Assembly: GCA_019137255.1 (NCBI GenBank)
Contig: WPDH01000084.1
Coordinates: 175,025-239,024 of the forward strand
Length of the DNA: 64,000 nucleotides
From: Corinectria fuckeliana
Taxonomy: Eukaryota; Ascomycota; Sordariomycetes; Hypocreales; Nectriaceae
Direction of reading: 5' to 3'
Shown here: in pieces, positions 44,623 through 56,311 of the stretch
How the letters are laid out: the number at the start of each line of letters is the position of its first letter
How positions within the stretch are numbered: the first letter of the stretch is position 1
Made by a program: the position numbers and the translations under genes
Notes under the pieces: generated by a model
The model's input: only the letters and a program-made list of their open reading frames with translations
What the model was told of the DNA's origin: nothing
Databases searched by the model: none

Positions 44623-46483
44623 CTACACGCACTGGTGGAAGTAGTCGTTCTGCTTCGTGCAAGTGTAGCCGTCCTCGCACGCAGTAGCGCCGGTCCAGTT
44701 GAGCCCGCCGCACTGGCTGTAGGCAGCGGCAACCGAAGAATCATCGCTGCCGTCGTCGGCGTCGCATTCGTCAGTGGGCGTCGCGGTCGGACTGGCAACG
44801 GGCGTAGTCTCGGCCTTGGACTCGGCTGCGGGGCTGGGCTTTTCGACTTCGGCAGGGGCAGAGCTAGACTTGACAGCGGCCTTGGTGGGAGTAGCCTTGG
44901 TGGAAGTAGCCTTCTCGGCGCTGGAGTCGAGCTTGGCGGCGGCAGCAGTGGTCTTGCTAGTGCTGACGGCGGCGCTGGCGCTCGAGTCCTTCTCAGTCTC
45001 GGTGCCGGTGCTGTTGAAGGTGCTGCCAATGGGACCGAACTTGATGTTGGAGAAGACGACAGTAGACTTGGGCGAGTCGGCCTCGACGTCGCTGGGAACA
45101 CCCGAGTCGGTCGAGCAGGTTCCTCGCTCAGCACCGGGATCAGTGGAGTTGGCAGGGTAAGTAGAGTCGAGCCAGAGCATGTTGGAGTGGTGCTAGAGCG
45201 GGAGTTGGTTAGTCAAATGCGGCTTTGGGAATACTTGGATCGATCCTTCAACTTACATCGTCCCACAGGCTCATGACCAGAACCATGGGAGCCGCCAGCG
45301 CATCGCTCATCTGCGAGTACCCGCCCTTGGCAGTGAAGTCATCCTCGTCGCCGAACGCGGTCTTCTGCGCCGTGCAGAAGTCCTCGGTGATGGCGTTGCC
45401 CGTAGCACCGGAGACAGTGGACTCGGAGTTGGCCACGACCTTGCCGTCCTGGACGTAGAAGCGCTTGATGGACGCGAGGCCGCCGCCAGTTGCCTCGTTG
45501 AACTGCGTGACCACCGTCATCTTCTTGGTAGTGTCGAGGGTGAAGTCGCCGCCGGGCCCGTAGAAGGTCTTGTCGCCCTGGCGGTAGGAGTTGAAGTCGC
45601 AGCCGTCAGGGTCGCAGTCGCCGGCGTAGCGCGAGTCCGAGTATGTGCCGCCGCACGTGTCGGCGTCGCACGAGTGCTGCGCGTTGTTCTTGCAGGGGTG
45701 CGCTGTGAAGGCCGTGGAGATGTCGTTGGCTTCCCAGATGTCCATCTCCGCACAGCACGTTCCGAGACCGCCGACGCCTGAGTTGGCGTCGGTATCCGAG
45801 GGCACCCAGCCTTCCACGTTGGCCTGTTCGCAGTTAGAATCTTGGAATCAATAAAGGTGTCAGGAGGTTCGTACCACTCCGTCGATGAACTTGACATCGC
45901 GGGAGCACTGAGCATCGCAGTATCCAGTGCCGTACTTGGCACCGGCCTTGTTGCCATCGTACTTGGCCAGACCGCCATCCTCGTCCATAGAGACAAAGTA
46001 CAGGGCGCCGTTAAGACCGCAGCTAATGCCAGACACATCAACGTCGAAAGTAAACTCATTGCCCAAGAGCGTGAACATCTGGTAGGTCGACTCATCCTCA
46101 AGGAGATACAGACGGCTGCCGATGTTGGTAGAGTAGGGACCCTCAGTGACAAAGCCAACGCTAAGCTGGTCGCCGCTCGTGGTCACGCCGTAGGTGCCAG
46201 CATAGTCGGCGCCGTCGACACAGCACTTGGAAGCACAAGTCTCGCCGTCAGTGCAGATGGACGCGTCCCACTCGTTGCCGGTGTAGCAGTTGGTGCTGCC
46301 CTCGACGGTGTGAGTCCATCGCCAGTTGGCGTCGACGACGACGGAGCCCTTGACATCAGAGCAGCCGCTCGCGGTGCATTTAGACCAAGTGAGCGACGGG
46401 TGGGTTTCGGTTGTCGAGGTGCAGGCCTGCTGCGCGCGAGCAACAGCGATCAACGCCGAGGCAATGGAAATAGTGCGGTACAT
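44623..46483 (-). CDS. GH7 cellobiohydrolase with C-terminal CBM1
   Basis: Three exons, 46483-45875, 45823-45257 and 45192-44623; 581 residues. A signal peptide of about 17 residues (MYRTISIASALIAVARA) is followed by QQACTSTTETHPSLTW, the usual mature GH7 start. The catalytic site is EMDIWEAN with E229 (nucleophile), D231 and E234 (acid/base); minus 17 residues these become 212, 214 and 217, the numbering of Trichoderma Cel7A. GDCDPDGCDFNSYRQGDKTF and the many paired cysteines fit a cellobiohydrolase, which cuts cellobiose from cellulose reducing ends. A linker of about 100 residues leads to the CBM1 (AYSQCGGLNWTGATACEDGY... CV) with four cysteines and cellulose-contact aromatics. The linker is unusually rich in Ala, Lys and Glu. 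Introns are 51 and 64 nt, both phase 0. Confidence 0.95.
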
Positions 46484-49400
46484 GATGGGAAAAGAGCGTC
46501 AAGCTGTTAAGTGTTAAAAGAAGGTGAAAAGAATGTCAGAAGTCAAAAGAAAGAACAAGCCACAGGCTGTTGTTGTGAATGAAAGTTGATGAGGATGGAA
46601 GCAAAAAGATGCACTGAGGTGGCGAGACAATAACTTATATAGACTGAATTCTCCTTTCTAGCCTGGTACCTGAAGCGCCGTGCAAGCACAGTCTCGTTTC
46701 TGGTTCGTGGATCTCAACCAGAGTGGCAAGGTCATCCATCTCAGAAGGCCCGGCTGGATCCCGCCAGCGCGGTGTAAAGACTCCCGCCGTTCCTTCACTG
46801 CCATCAATGGCAAAGGCCTGTCATGGACTCAGAAATGGCGTGAAACAGGGACAGGTACCTGCTCGGGATGGTGAGATGCGCATTGCAGGCACGACACTTT
46901 GGTACATAGTAGAGTTTCCCGGGCGTGTTCCAGATTCATCCGTTGTTGCCGCTGCCCGGATCATGGCTTACAGCCCTACATCAGGTTCGACTCCATCATC
47001 TGAGACGGGCAGCAGTGGACCGCGACGGGAATAGTGGCTAGATGGCCAGGGGAGAGTCGGCTGTTACTGGGCGTGTTTATCGGGCCCGAGACCCGAAGGA
47101 CAAGGGTTGGCGTCGGCGGGCCTTTTCATTGGAGGCATTTCTGAGCCGGCGCTTGAACATGGTTTGTTTCTTCTGCGCGGCCCTCCTGAGCTAGCCAGGA
47201 ACTCGGGTCTCTCTACTCCGTAGGACAAACCTAGATGGCCGTGGTTCCGTGGTTACATGGCTCGGGTCGACCGGGCTTCTCCCCTTCATGCGTCACGGCT
47301 TGCAGCTAACCGCTAGAGGCTGAATATCTGAATATCGGGCGTCAGCCGATGTTCCGAGAATGGGCAAATTGCAGGGGCGTGCCGGTTTCACCCCGCAATC
47401 TGTTTGAGACCATTGCCCCCTCGTCCCTTGGTGGCCCGTCATGCCACTTAACCTTTCACCGTGCCTCGTTGAGCGTGTGGATGATGAGGATAGTATGATG
47501 GTTGGCCCCAAAGTCTGGTAGCGGCGCCAATTCTTCCGCGCCCTTTAAAGCTGCGTGCCTTGCTGTTTCGCATAGCGAAGCTTCTTAGGCGGGGCTGGCA
47601 ACCTGTACTATAGCAAAAGTCCCGGCACTGAAGGCATGAAAGCCAATTCAAGATTTTTAAACAAGTGAAGGGGATTCATCGCCGTGGGAGTTTCCGCTTT
47701 CGGCGTTTATTTCTAGACTCACTAATCAGCTTAACCCACAGTTGAAACTGAGTAGCTCAAGCTGGCTACGTGCTGCGGCATGAAGTCTTCCGCCGCTATC
47801 CTACAATGAAGGTGTTGTAAAAGCTCATATAGATGGAACGTCTCTGAGACGGCTCTGCGCAGTTGTTACGTTTACATTAGGCTACCCAAAGGGCAACTGC
47901 TTCATCTTGGAAGTTATACATTTCCGTGTTGTCTACTAGGCGAGTCATTAGAATGCTTGCCATCAAATCCATTCCGATGATGCAGATTGTATCCTTGAGG
48001 CACGCTCAAGGTCAAGACCACGGTTATCAAGACAATGTGGCCTTCAAGGTGGAGTTGCAATCAATATACGTACTCGCAGGTTTTTTTACTGTGTCCGTAA
48101 CGTGTGAATTTGGTGTCAAGAGTAAACTGGTCGAGCTTGAAATGGGTACGAAGCATATTGTGACTCTCTGCGCCGTGCTTCTTCCACAACGAGGAAACCA
48201 GACATTTTTCAAGTCCAAGTTGCAGCTCCTAACTATTCTAATTAACAATAGTGACAAAGGTCAATTCTTCATATCTATTGTACATATTTGTTTAACAGCC
48301 GGAACGGCCGGAAAGTGTCCCTTTTTCATTGGAAGTAGAGACACATAGGAAGGACAGAAGAGTGGAGCAACACCACCTGGCAAAATTAGACCTCTTGATT
48401 GATTCCATAGAGGTAACTTATTAATCCTGTGAGGGGAAAGTCAGATTACATGTGTTTGCATAAACGTCACAGGTTAGTTTCAACATTTTCAGAAGAAATC
48501 GACACACTTGGATCTTAAAGGGGCTCCCTCGTGCGCATGACTGCCAGGCTTAGTATTCACAATAATGGGTAAAAAATATGGTACGTGGCACTGAGCCGAG
48601 CGTAGTTACAAGGAGAGGAAAACAAATCAATCATTATCCTTGTAAGAAATAGTAACCCATCTATTGATTGAACTTGATCAGTGCCACGCAACTATCTACA
48701 GTACGTGGGAAACTACCCTAAAGGATCTGCGTGGGAAGATGTGGTGGGCCGCCGATCTCAATGCTACGGATGGCGGGCGGCTGGAAAGGAGCCGCTGGAC
48801 CCTGATGACTCCACCCCAAGTTGACGGTTTCCAAGGACAAGGGCTGTGTGATAAGCCTGTTAATCATATTTGACAACCAATCGATCTACTTTTCTCCGTG
48901 TCTGCTTTGTTTGATCTTCGTCAATCACCGGAGCGGATGCAACATTGTTATCATGTCACGATCTAGATACAACTTCACTTTGTTCAGTTACAAAGTCCCC
49001 CGTTCCCATCCTACAGCACCTTTCATGTTAGCCTAGCGTTGCCTTCAAGTCTTGGTCAACATCCCACATGTCATGTTATGATTTGAAACAGGACTACTCC
49101 TACGTACGAACCACACTGTCGGGAATGCTGATCTCAAATCATTCCCACATGTATCACGTTGCTGTCACGTGGTGTTGTTCTTGGCCACGATGGTATACTC
49201 GTGTATGCTGAAGTGCCCAGCCACCCGATCGCCGCTCTGTGCCGCAACGGCCTTCTGCCAAGCATGATTCTTGGCGAAACTCAGTTGCTCCGCCACCTTG
49301 ACACGCAGGCATTGCCTTTGTCTTTCCACCGCCACGTCTTGGCATTTGCTCACAAACCGAACACACGGCGAAATCGTGGCGCATGAAAACCATCGTTGTA

Positions 49401-49747
49401 TATATAGAAGTGAATGACGTTCAAGCCCATCGATTCCAGGTTTGAGCACGCTGGTACACGATATACATGCCTCGGATTTGAAGCATCCAAGGTTTTTGTC
49501 ACATTCATCTATGCAGGCCAAGAGCTGGGTGGCCATGATATTGCCGAAATGCCGCGAGCCAAGACCTTGCCAATGCTACAAGACTGGGCACTCCACACCT
49601 TTCGTTTTCTCAAGATTGCGGCGACGACAAAGTCTCCAGTATCTCTATATAGCTGCGTCTACCTCGTCCTTCATTTCCAAAAATTAGATCCTCGATCAAA
49701 CTTCGTACCCGTGCTTCTTATTCAAGACCAACCACCCCCACGAAATC
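46484..49747. other. 3.3 kb intergenic region
   Basis: Holds the cellobiohydrolase promoter and a long stretch where I recognise no gene. A 140-codon frame near 47926-48348 (ATG at 47953) has no known pattern. Presumed carbon-source control sites for the GH7 gene would be in the first kb but I did not define them. Confidence 0.5.
46634..46642 (-). promoter_or_regulatory. TATA box of GH7 gene
   Basis: CTATATAAG on the minus strand, about 150 nt before the ATG at 46483, a usual distance for highly expressed cellulase genes. Confidence 0.55.
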
Positions 49748-50143
49748 ATGTCGCAGCAATACGGTGCGCCGCCTCCACAGGGGTAAATATTAGGCCGGAT
49801 ATGTTTAGGTAGATGAATTTGCTCACACCTTTCACAGGTACTACCCTCAAGGCGGATACCCTCCCCAAGGCTATCCTCCCCCTCAACCTGTGGGTTCCTC
49901 CGCAATCCTACTTACCATCTGATGAGGCTTGTTCTTACTCTTTTATCTACCATAGATGCAATACCAACAGGAGCCGCCACGTGAGGAGAAGAGTCACGGT
50001 TGCCTCTACACCTGGTCAGCCCCACAAGTCCCCATTGTTGACCCTGAGCTTATGCGTGTCGTAGTGTCGCCGCGATGTGCTGCTGCTGGCTTTGTGGCGA
50101 GACTTGCGAATGCTGTCTGGAGTGCTTAGACTGTTGTTTTTAA
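49748..50143 (+). CDS. CYSTM-type Cys-rich tail micro-protein
   Basis: Four tiny exons, 49748-49782, 49838-49889, 49956-50014 and 50065-50143, encode 74 residues; each is under 80 nt, so the gene is easily missed. The start MSQQYGAPPPQGYYPQGG and GYPPQGYPPPQP is a Tyr/Pro/Gly/Gln-rich disordered head; after EEKSHGCLYTC comes VAAMCCCWLCGETCECCLEC and LDCCF at the very end. The dense cysteine cluster at the C-terminus after a PQG-YPP head is the pattern of the eukaryotic CYSTM family, small tail-anchored or palmitoylated membrane proteins linked to stress tolerance and toxic-metal resistance in yeasts and plants. All three introns (55, 66, 50 nt) are GT-AG and the total length is 75 codons. The start ATG is preceded by a pyrimidine-rich leader. 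No neighbouring gene suggests a specific role. Confidence 0.85.
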
Positions 50144-51444
50144 CGACCGAGCAAGGCGACGATAAGTTAACGGCCTTCGGTTTTCTCGAAACGAAACGAA
50201 ACGCGTGTGAGGGTCTGAGGAGGATAGCCCGGTCGGAGATACCCCACCATGGGGCTATCCCATTCTTTTCAGAGATAGCATTGCGGACATCGGCTATGGT
50301 ATTTGCAAGCGGCTGATTGTTTTTCAGCTTGCCTTGTTTTAGTCTTGCATTCATTACGATACTTAATCGCAGTCTCAGCCTCAAGTAACTTGGACTTTAT
50401 TACAACCAGTAATCCTGTGCCATAGCACGAAATGTGACGTGAGTAGCCCGTAGGTGAATGAAATGCCGGAGGATGATTACAGGACGCTGGGGATTGCTAC
50501 GGGCTGTTTCCTCATGTCGAAGCAGAAATATGCGGTGGGGTTTCTTCACCGTGCCGCCTACACAAGTTAGAACCCTGAGAGTCAGCCTACCTGCGTCAGC
50601 TGAGTGTATCAATAAATGACTCGTCCCTTTTAGCCCCATCATTCTGCTGCTATATATATTGTTGTCCAAGACACGCAATGGCCTTGAACTCTCAGCTGCT
50701 GTGAACCACTTGCTATGGGGCTTTTCTTGCTTGTTGGTACGATATATGGCTCTATACCGAAGAGCATCCGCTGTTGGCAGGCTCGACTATGTGCTGAGAG
50801 TATATGCCTTAGGAACTAGATGTGTAGTTAACAGGGGTCTATAGCTTCTTCTCCGAGAGCAGCATCGATGCGCAGCCGTGTCGAACAGACGCCGATGAAG
50901 GTGGTATTAGACCGAAGACCTCGGAAGACCAGCTACCTGATTCTTTAGGCCCCGGCCTCAGCTATGGCGGCAGTTCAGAAGTGAGTCCTCCGTAACAACA
51001 ACGCGAGGTTACTGTTGTGGTTGACGACGATCCTAGACGACGAGGGTAACTTATTTTCCCGGCCATTCCAGTGATCTTTGGCCTAACCCGACGATTAACT
51101 CAGGAGGGAACAGGACAAAAAAAACCTCCTCTTACCAGACAAACCTACAGACTAGGTCAACCAACAGCCAGCCAAGGTTTTGTACTGCATTTCTCTTCAG
51201 AATTCATCAACTACACCTACCAGTTTGTGAACTTTTCGACGATAAAGCTTCTTAAAGGGGAGACTCTATCGAACATGGAACTGGAAGGTCTGTCAACTGA
51301 CTCCGACAGTCGAGCTGTCATGATAAGACAAGGCAAGTTAAGTTTTCTTGAGTATTGTATTATTCGAGTGGAGTGTGGTATATGGCCTAATATGTCCATC
51401 TACGGCAGAAACAAAGCCCGCTAACCCCATTGTGTTGCTCTCCG
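50144..51444. other. intergenic, nothing recognised
   Basis: 1.3 kb between the CYSTM gene and the dehydrogenase relic. No gene recognised. Confidence 0.5.
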
Positions 51445-52150
51445 CTATGACCAGAGCTTTTCCCAGTCTTCCATTGCGAACCCACCATCCATTACTTCGT
51501 GCCCGGCATCTGCTCCTAACCTCACAAGGCCAGTCTTGATCATCTTTATGAGACCAACCAGCTCCTCACGCGTGTACATGAACTAACGCTGGATGGTGAT
51601 GTTGCGGGTCATGATGCTAACGTTGTTGATCATTACGTCACCCATCGAGCCCAGGAAGACGACGCGGGCACCGGAGCGGAGCGTGTTTAAAGATACCGCA
51701 AGATGATGAGGAGAGGCAGTTTCTTCCGGAGGTGAGACGATGACGAGGGTGTCAGCACCGGCAGGACACAGTTTCTGGAAGGCAGCGGTGTCCTTGTCGC
51801 TATCGCCCGTCATTTCAACAGCGAAAATGCGAGCATGATACCGCGCGAGTGGCTCGAGCCTGGCCGTCGAGCGCGACAGTGCTATAACGCGGCAGCCCAA
51901 CTGAGCGGCGAGTTCTGCAACGGCGCCGGAATAGTGGCCTATAGCCAGCGTGGAGACCAGCAGCCGCGCAGACGCCACCATGCGCAACAGCGAGGCGCTC
52001 AATGCAGTTCAGGTCGCTAAACGAGTAACCCATCCCCTTCGTAAGAAGTGCTTCGTTCAAAGCCATACAGTTCTCGATTGGTGCAGTCGCAAATTATCTC
52101 CACAGTCCGTGCGGAATCTTGTAGAGGACAACCCTCAGCGCTAGTGCACA
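51445..52150 (-). pseudogene. zinc-type alcohol dehydrogenase remnant
   Basis: Minus-strand blocks read like the C-terminal two thirds of an MDR alcohol dehydrogenase: LRVVLYKIPHGLWR, TAA (52096-52094), FATAPIENCMALNEALLTKG and GYSFSDLNCIERLAVAHGGV, then a frame change near AGLHAG (about 51950), then GHYSGAVAELAAQLGCRVIA (cofactor-binding region lacking its first part), PAGADTLVIVSPPEETASPH, ARVVFLGSMGDVMINNVSI, a TAG at 51585-51583, YTREELVGLIKMIKTGL, and a final TAG at 51447-51445. The catalytic zinc-binding N-terminus is absent. Family assignment rests on these phrases; it is clearly dead with at least two stops and one frame lesion. It sits 650 bp from the LaeA-like gene, so it could be a lost partner, but nothing proves it. 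Confidence 0.7.
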
Positions 52151-52808
52151 CGGTGTCCTAGGCGAGAGTAGCTAGATAAAAGTGATGCTATACTAAAACA
52201 CGAGCACCCAATATCGGAGATCTTCCCCAAGTAACGGCTCATCAATGGACTGTTAGGTGCTATAATATTGGCGTCCTAGAGACATCTGTTACACCTAGAT
52301 AGGAGTACAAAAGGGATAGAAATAATAGTATACTCGAGTAGAGGTCAAGCCTCTACATATTGCTACAATGAGTATGGCAGGCCATTATGAGTTCCTATCG
52401 TAATGGGTGTTGCGAGCTATACCTATAAGGGGCGGTATGTAGTCCTACAAGGGACGTTCGTCTTTTGCCACAGTTCCTCCTTATACCAAACAGCCTAGCA
52501 GAAAGCAAGTCACGCCACTAAGGGGGACTTCTAGGCCTAAATCCCTGCCAGGTTGATGCAGCCGAGAACCGTAATCAGCCATCCAAAGGTGAAAAGAAGC
52601 CCGTAGGTAAAGCCCGGACCAACAGGGCACCATGTCACCGAAATCATCCTATCCGGATAATTACCAGCACCAACAAAGATGCCAAGGGCCGGTTATCAAA
52701 AGGTTGAGCACCCCGCACGTTTTTCTCCTTGCACTTTTGGCTCCCTATCCCATCTCGTTGTTTCGGTCTCATCTCGGTAGCCCACAGCACTTTATCCAAG
52801 AGTGAATA
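52151..52808. other. intergenic, promoter of methyltransferase
   Basis: No gene recognised. Moderately A+T-rich from 52160 to 52480. Confidence 0.5.
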
Positions 52809-54431
52809 ATGGCGTCCACTTCGTCCAAGTCGCGCAGCAAATCAGCCTCGCCGAGCAGTGCTGCTTCTCCTCACATAGACCCCGCTGTCGACCAGTCTGC
52901 CCCTCTGGTGCGTGGGACTGGAACGGCCCGCGCTGCATAAGCTCGCTAAGCTGACACGACTGCAGGAAGCTGAGATAGCGGCCGATGACGACTCGGCTAT
53001 TGGCGTTGTGAGTAGCTCATGGTTGGCATGATTGGGCCACAAAAAGTTTCAATTGGTTTATGGGTTTCTTCTCATACTCTTTAAGACCGATGATGAGATC
53101 TCAACCGCATCATTGCGCTCGAGCATCTTCGAGTACCACATGGTTCATGGCCGCGGGTACCACCGAGACGAAAGTAAGTTGCCAATACTTTGCAGCGTCT
53201 CATTTATTCGCCCACGGCCTTGACTAATCTGGTCAAAATAGCATACTTTCTCCCCAGCGATGAGGTAAAACGCTTGTCTAAGTCGAAAATAAGGAGCTCG
53301 CTGACGTCCTTTGGAAGCACGAATCAGATAGACTGGGTAATAACATCCGAAGCTCTGTTTCTTTAACCTAAATCTCACCCTTCATTAAAGATCTCCAGAG
53401 CCACCATCTCCTCTTGACCTTTGGCGGTAAAAAATACTTCGCTCCTGGCGCTGACACAGCCAAACGTGTCCTTGATGTCGGTACAGGCACTGGATTGTGG
53501 GCAATCGACTTTGGTACGTTGAACCCTGAAACTGATCTCCTGTTAAACCACGAGCTGACACCGATGTCACAGCCGATGAACATCCCCATGCAGAGGTAGG
53601 ATGGTTGAACTTGCAACTCTTTGAAATCCACTCGATACTCAATCGTAAGGCAGATCGTTGGCGTTGACATTGCAGCTATCCAGCCATCTTTGTACGTAGC
53701 ACCTCCCGCCAGTTTATCCCCCTAAGTCAACTATTACACGTCTCACCAGTGTATAGCGTCCCGCCTAACTGCAATTTTCACGTAGACGACGTGGAGAAGG
53801 ACTGGACTTGGAGCAAAGACTTTGACTACATCTTTGTCCGCCTCATGGCCGGCAGTTTCACCGACTGGGGCAGATTTACGCGTCAATGTTGGGAGTAAGT
53901 GGCCCACCTCTGACTCGGCTTGGGGCATTGCACTCTTTTTCTTATGTCTATGGATATGTCTGGTTCCTATGAATTCTCCGAGCAGGCCTGACGGTTCGCC
54001 TGAATAGCTTTCTGGAACCTGGCGGCTGGATTGAGGTCATCGATCCCACTTTCCCCGCCAAATGCGACGATGGAACGCTGAATCCCGACTCTCCATTGAA
54101 CAAATGGGATGAATTGACTGTCAAAGGCGCTGATAATCTAGGACGCCCATTCAACGAAGGAGTGAACCACGAAGGCCGTCTCATAGCCCAGGGCTTCATC
54201 AACGTTCAACGCATCGTCTTCAAATGGCCCATCAACACATGGCCAAAAGATCCCAAGTATAAGGAGATTGGTCTCTGGACCTTGGCAAACATCGAAGGCA
54301 ACCTAGAGGTTATTAGCACAATACTGCTGGCGCATGGACTGGGTATGAGCCGGGAGGAAATCTTGGTGTTCCTTGCCGATGTAAGGGCCGAGATGCGGAA
54401 TAGAAGGGTTCATGCGTACTGGGACGTGTGA
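52809..54431 (+). CDS. LaeA-like class I methyltransferase
   Basis: Ten exons: 52809-52907, 52966-53007, 53086-53173, 53242-53264, 53318-53336, 53391-53513, 53573-53595, 53654-53691, 53757-53894 and 54008-54431; 338 residues. The protein starts with a Ser-rich disordered tail (MASTSSKSRSKSASPSSAAS) and an acidic EAEIAADDDSAIG, then SSIFEYHMVHGRGYH, DRLDLQSHHLLLTFGGKKY, the SAM-binding motif I VLDVGTGTGLWAIDFADEHP, VVGVDIAAIQPS-like motif II (IVGVDIAAIQPS here), CNFHVDDVEKDWTW, FDYIFVRLMAGSFTDW and LEPGGWIEVIDPTF. This is the fungal LaeA/TAM methyltransferase layout; many act on small molecules or regulate secondary metabolism. All nine introns are GT-AG, with two exons of only 19 and 23 nt; apparent 29 nt introns disappear when the AAG acceptor at 53315-53317 is used. 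Substrate unknown. Confidence 0.85.
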
Positions 54432-56311
54432 GTGGAAATTTAACCCCCCCTTAGACCCTGAAAGCTAACTATAGAGATTATAGAGTTGTAGTAGTTGGTC
54501 AGAAACCAGAGTTAGAGGTAACTTGAGAAAGACGGGAGATGGAAGTGTCAGGAGACCACATGTGCAGACCTAGCACTAAGATCCCCCTTGCCCACCCAAA
54601 TATTTTCAGCATGTAGTTGCCTTCCACACTTTGCCTCACACATCATGATTCCATCCAACTCTCGCTTCAATATCAACCGCCTTATAGTCAGCTAGATATC
54701 CCATGCCGATATCCTTCTTAACCCGACTATTTCGCTTTCCGGGTAGCCCTTCCACTTTAATCTATACCACGTTCTCCTGCCAATGCGCCCCTTAGTGAAT
54801 AGACTTTGGTTGGTGACCATATGATCCCAGCCAGCTTCGGCCTTAGGTCCTCCAATGACCAGATCATCTGGTGCATCCTGAAATTGCTCGACATTCAAGC
54901 GACATGAAGTTTTTGTCTCATCCCCTTTATCTATAGAGTCGTTAGGAAGACTTGTCAGAGTAGTCAGAATTGGCCAGTATATTAGTTTCAGGAGGGTAAC
55001 ACAATTTAAGTCTTATTCAAAACGACCTGCATCGCTTCCGATGGAGACTTAGTAGCTGTGAAGGTCGTGGGGGCCATGGGCTTGTCATGGCCGTGACTCC
55101 GGTCTAAACATCGCCAGATCAATTACTTCCTCAGGCGCGTCAGATAATACAGGAGTGCTATAACCTGACAGTGGTTTATCATCAACAGGTATAGTATTTA
55201 AGCCCTAGGGAGAAAAAGAACTCTAAGAAAGGTGTACCTCTCTTTTCAGACTGTCCATAGTAATAGTAGTAAATATGTATTAAGTATTCGCGAAAGCTAT
55301 TATGTCTTCTTTAAGATCGTCTCGGCATTATTGCGGTCTCTTCCTTTTCGGAGGCAGAATGTCATCACGCTCATATCTTAGTCTCTTTATCTTCACGGAA
55401 TCCCTATTCCGCTAGACACTAAAAGCGTCTTACAGATTAGAATGCAGTTCCTAGACCGATCTAAACACTCTAGGGCAGGTAGGATGCAGAACTGGGGAGT
55501 ATATAAGTATATCCCTACCTTCTAGTATCCTAAGGTAGGTTTAGATATAGTCAAGCCACATCCACTATATCTTAAACTAATACATTTATACTAAGGCCAG
55601 CAAGCTTCCATCCTTAAGGTAGATCTAACAGTAACTAGCTCTAGCGAGGAGACCACTATAAGTAAGAGAATCACACCAAACTAGAAGGCTATCCAGGTAA
55701 TCTAAGTAGTATTAATAACAGGCTTTCTAGGCCTTAGTACTATAGAACCACTTATTACACAAAAGAAATAGCTCAGCAAAGCTACTAACCTTTTAAATGG
55801 CTGCCTTATAATATGCTTACATATATCGCCAGTCGTAAGAAGAGCTGCTATTGCCCTTCCAGCAATATTTCGGAGCCGTATTCATGTTAGTATGCCTAAA
55901 ATACCATCCATGTAGCTTCAGACTTAAAAAGATCTTCTAAAGAGAATAGATTAGTAAGGGAGAGGCTCTGAAACTATATACGCACTCATCAAGTAGATAC
56001 CCTCCGCCCTAATATTATGACTTCTTAGCGGTGTCGCATATCCTACCTTTAGGTCTAGCAATCGTTGCTAATAGCTAAACATAGCCGCAGTTTTGATGTC
56101 ATCTATCGACTAGCTTTTGAAGAACGGTGTCTCAAGGAGGATGTCTTTCCACTATAGCACCAACATCTCATCCTCGGATAGCACAATTGTCAAGAGGTCT
56201 TCGATGGTTCTGTAGCATCTAAACGCTCTATACGCCACGGAGTGTAGGGAAGTAAGTATAATTTATATTAGTAAACTATACATCCTTTTTCCAAATCCAT
56301 TTGGCCCTAAG
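54432..56311. other. A+T-rich decayed repeat region
   Basis: No intact gene in 1.9 kb. Stop codons are frequent in all frames and the sequence is A/T-biased (especially 55160-56300). Apart from the chromodomain-like trace at 54692-54898 nothing is recognisable. It probably derives from RIP-mutated transposons. Confidence 0.5.
54692..54898 (-). pseudogene. chromodomain-like trace of a retrotransposon
   Basis: A 68-codon minus-strand frame contains GRIGRRTWYRLKWKGYPESE, which resembles the chromodomain sequence (YLVKWKGYP-SE) at the end of Ty3/gypsy integrases. Only this patch is recognisable and no LTRs were found, so the identification is tentative. Confidence 0.4.

Noticed and set aside
46960..47020. 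GGTTCGACTCC word like a tRNA B box
   Set aside because: No matching A box, acceptor stem or anticodon arm could be folded around it.
47926..48348. 140-codon frame on the plus strand
   Set aside because: No recognisable domain, ATG only at 47953, and composition like intergenic DNA.
53265..53293. 29 nt intron giving an alternative junction in the methyltransferase
   Set aside because: Too short for splicing; using the AAG acceptor at 53315-53317 gives a 53 nt intron with a CTGAC branch site and the family phrase DRLDLQ.
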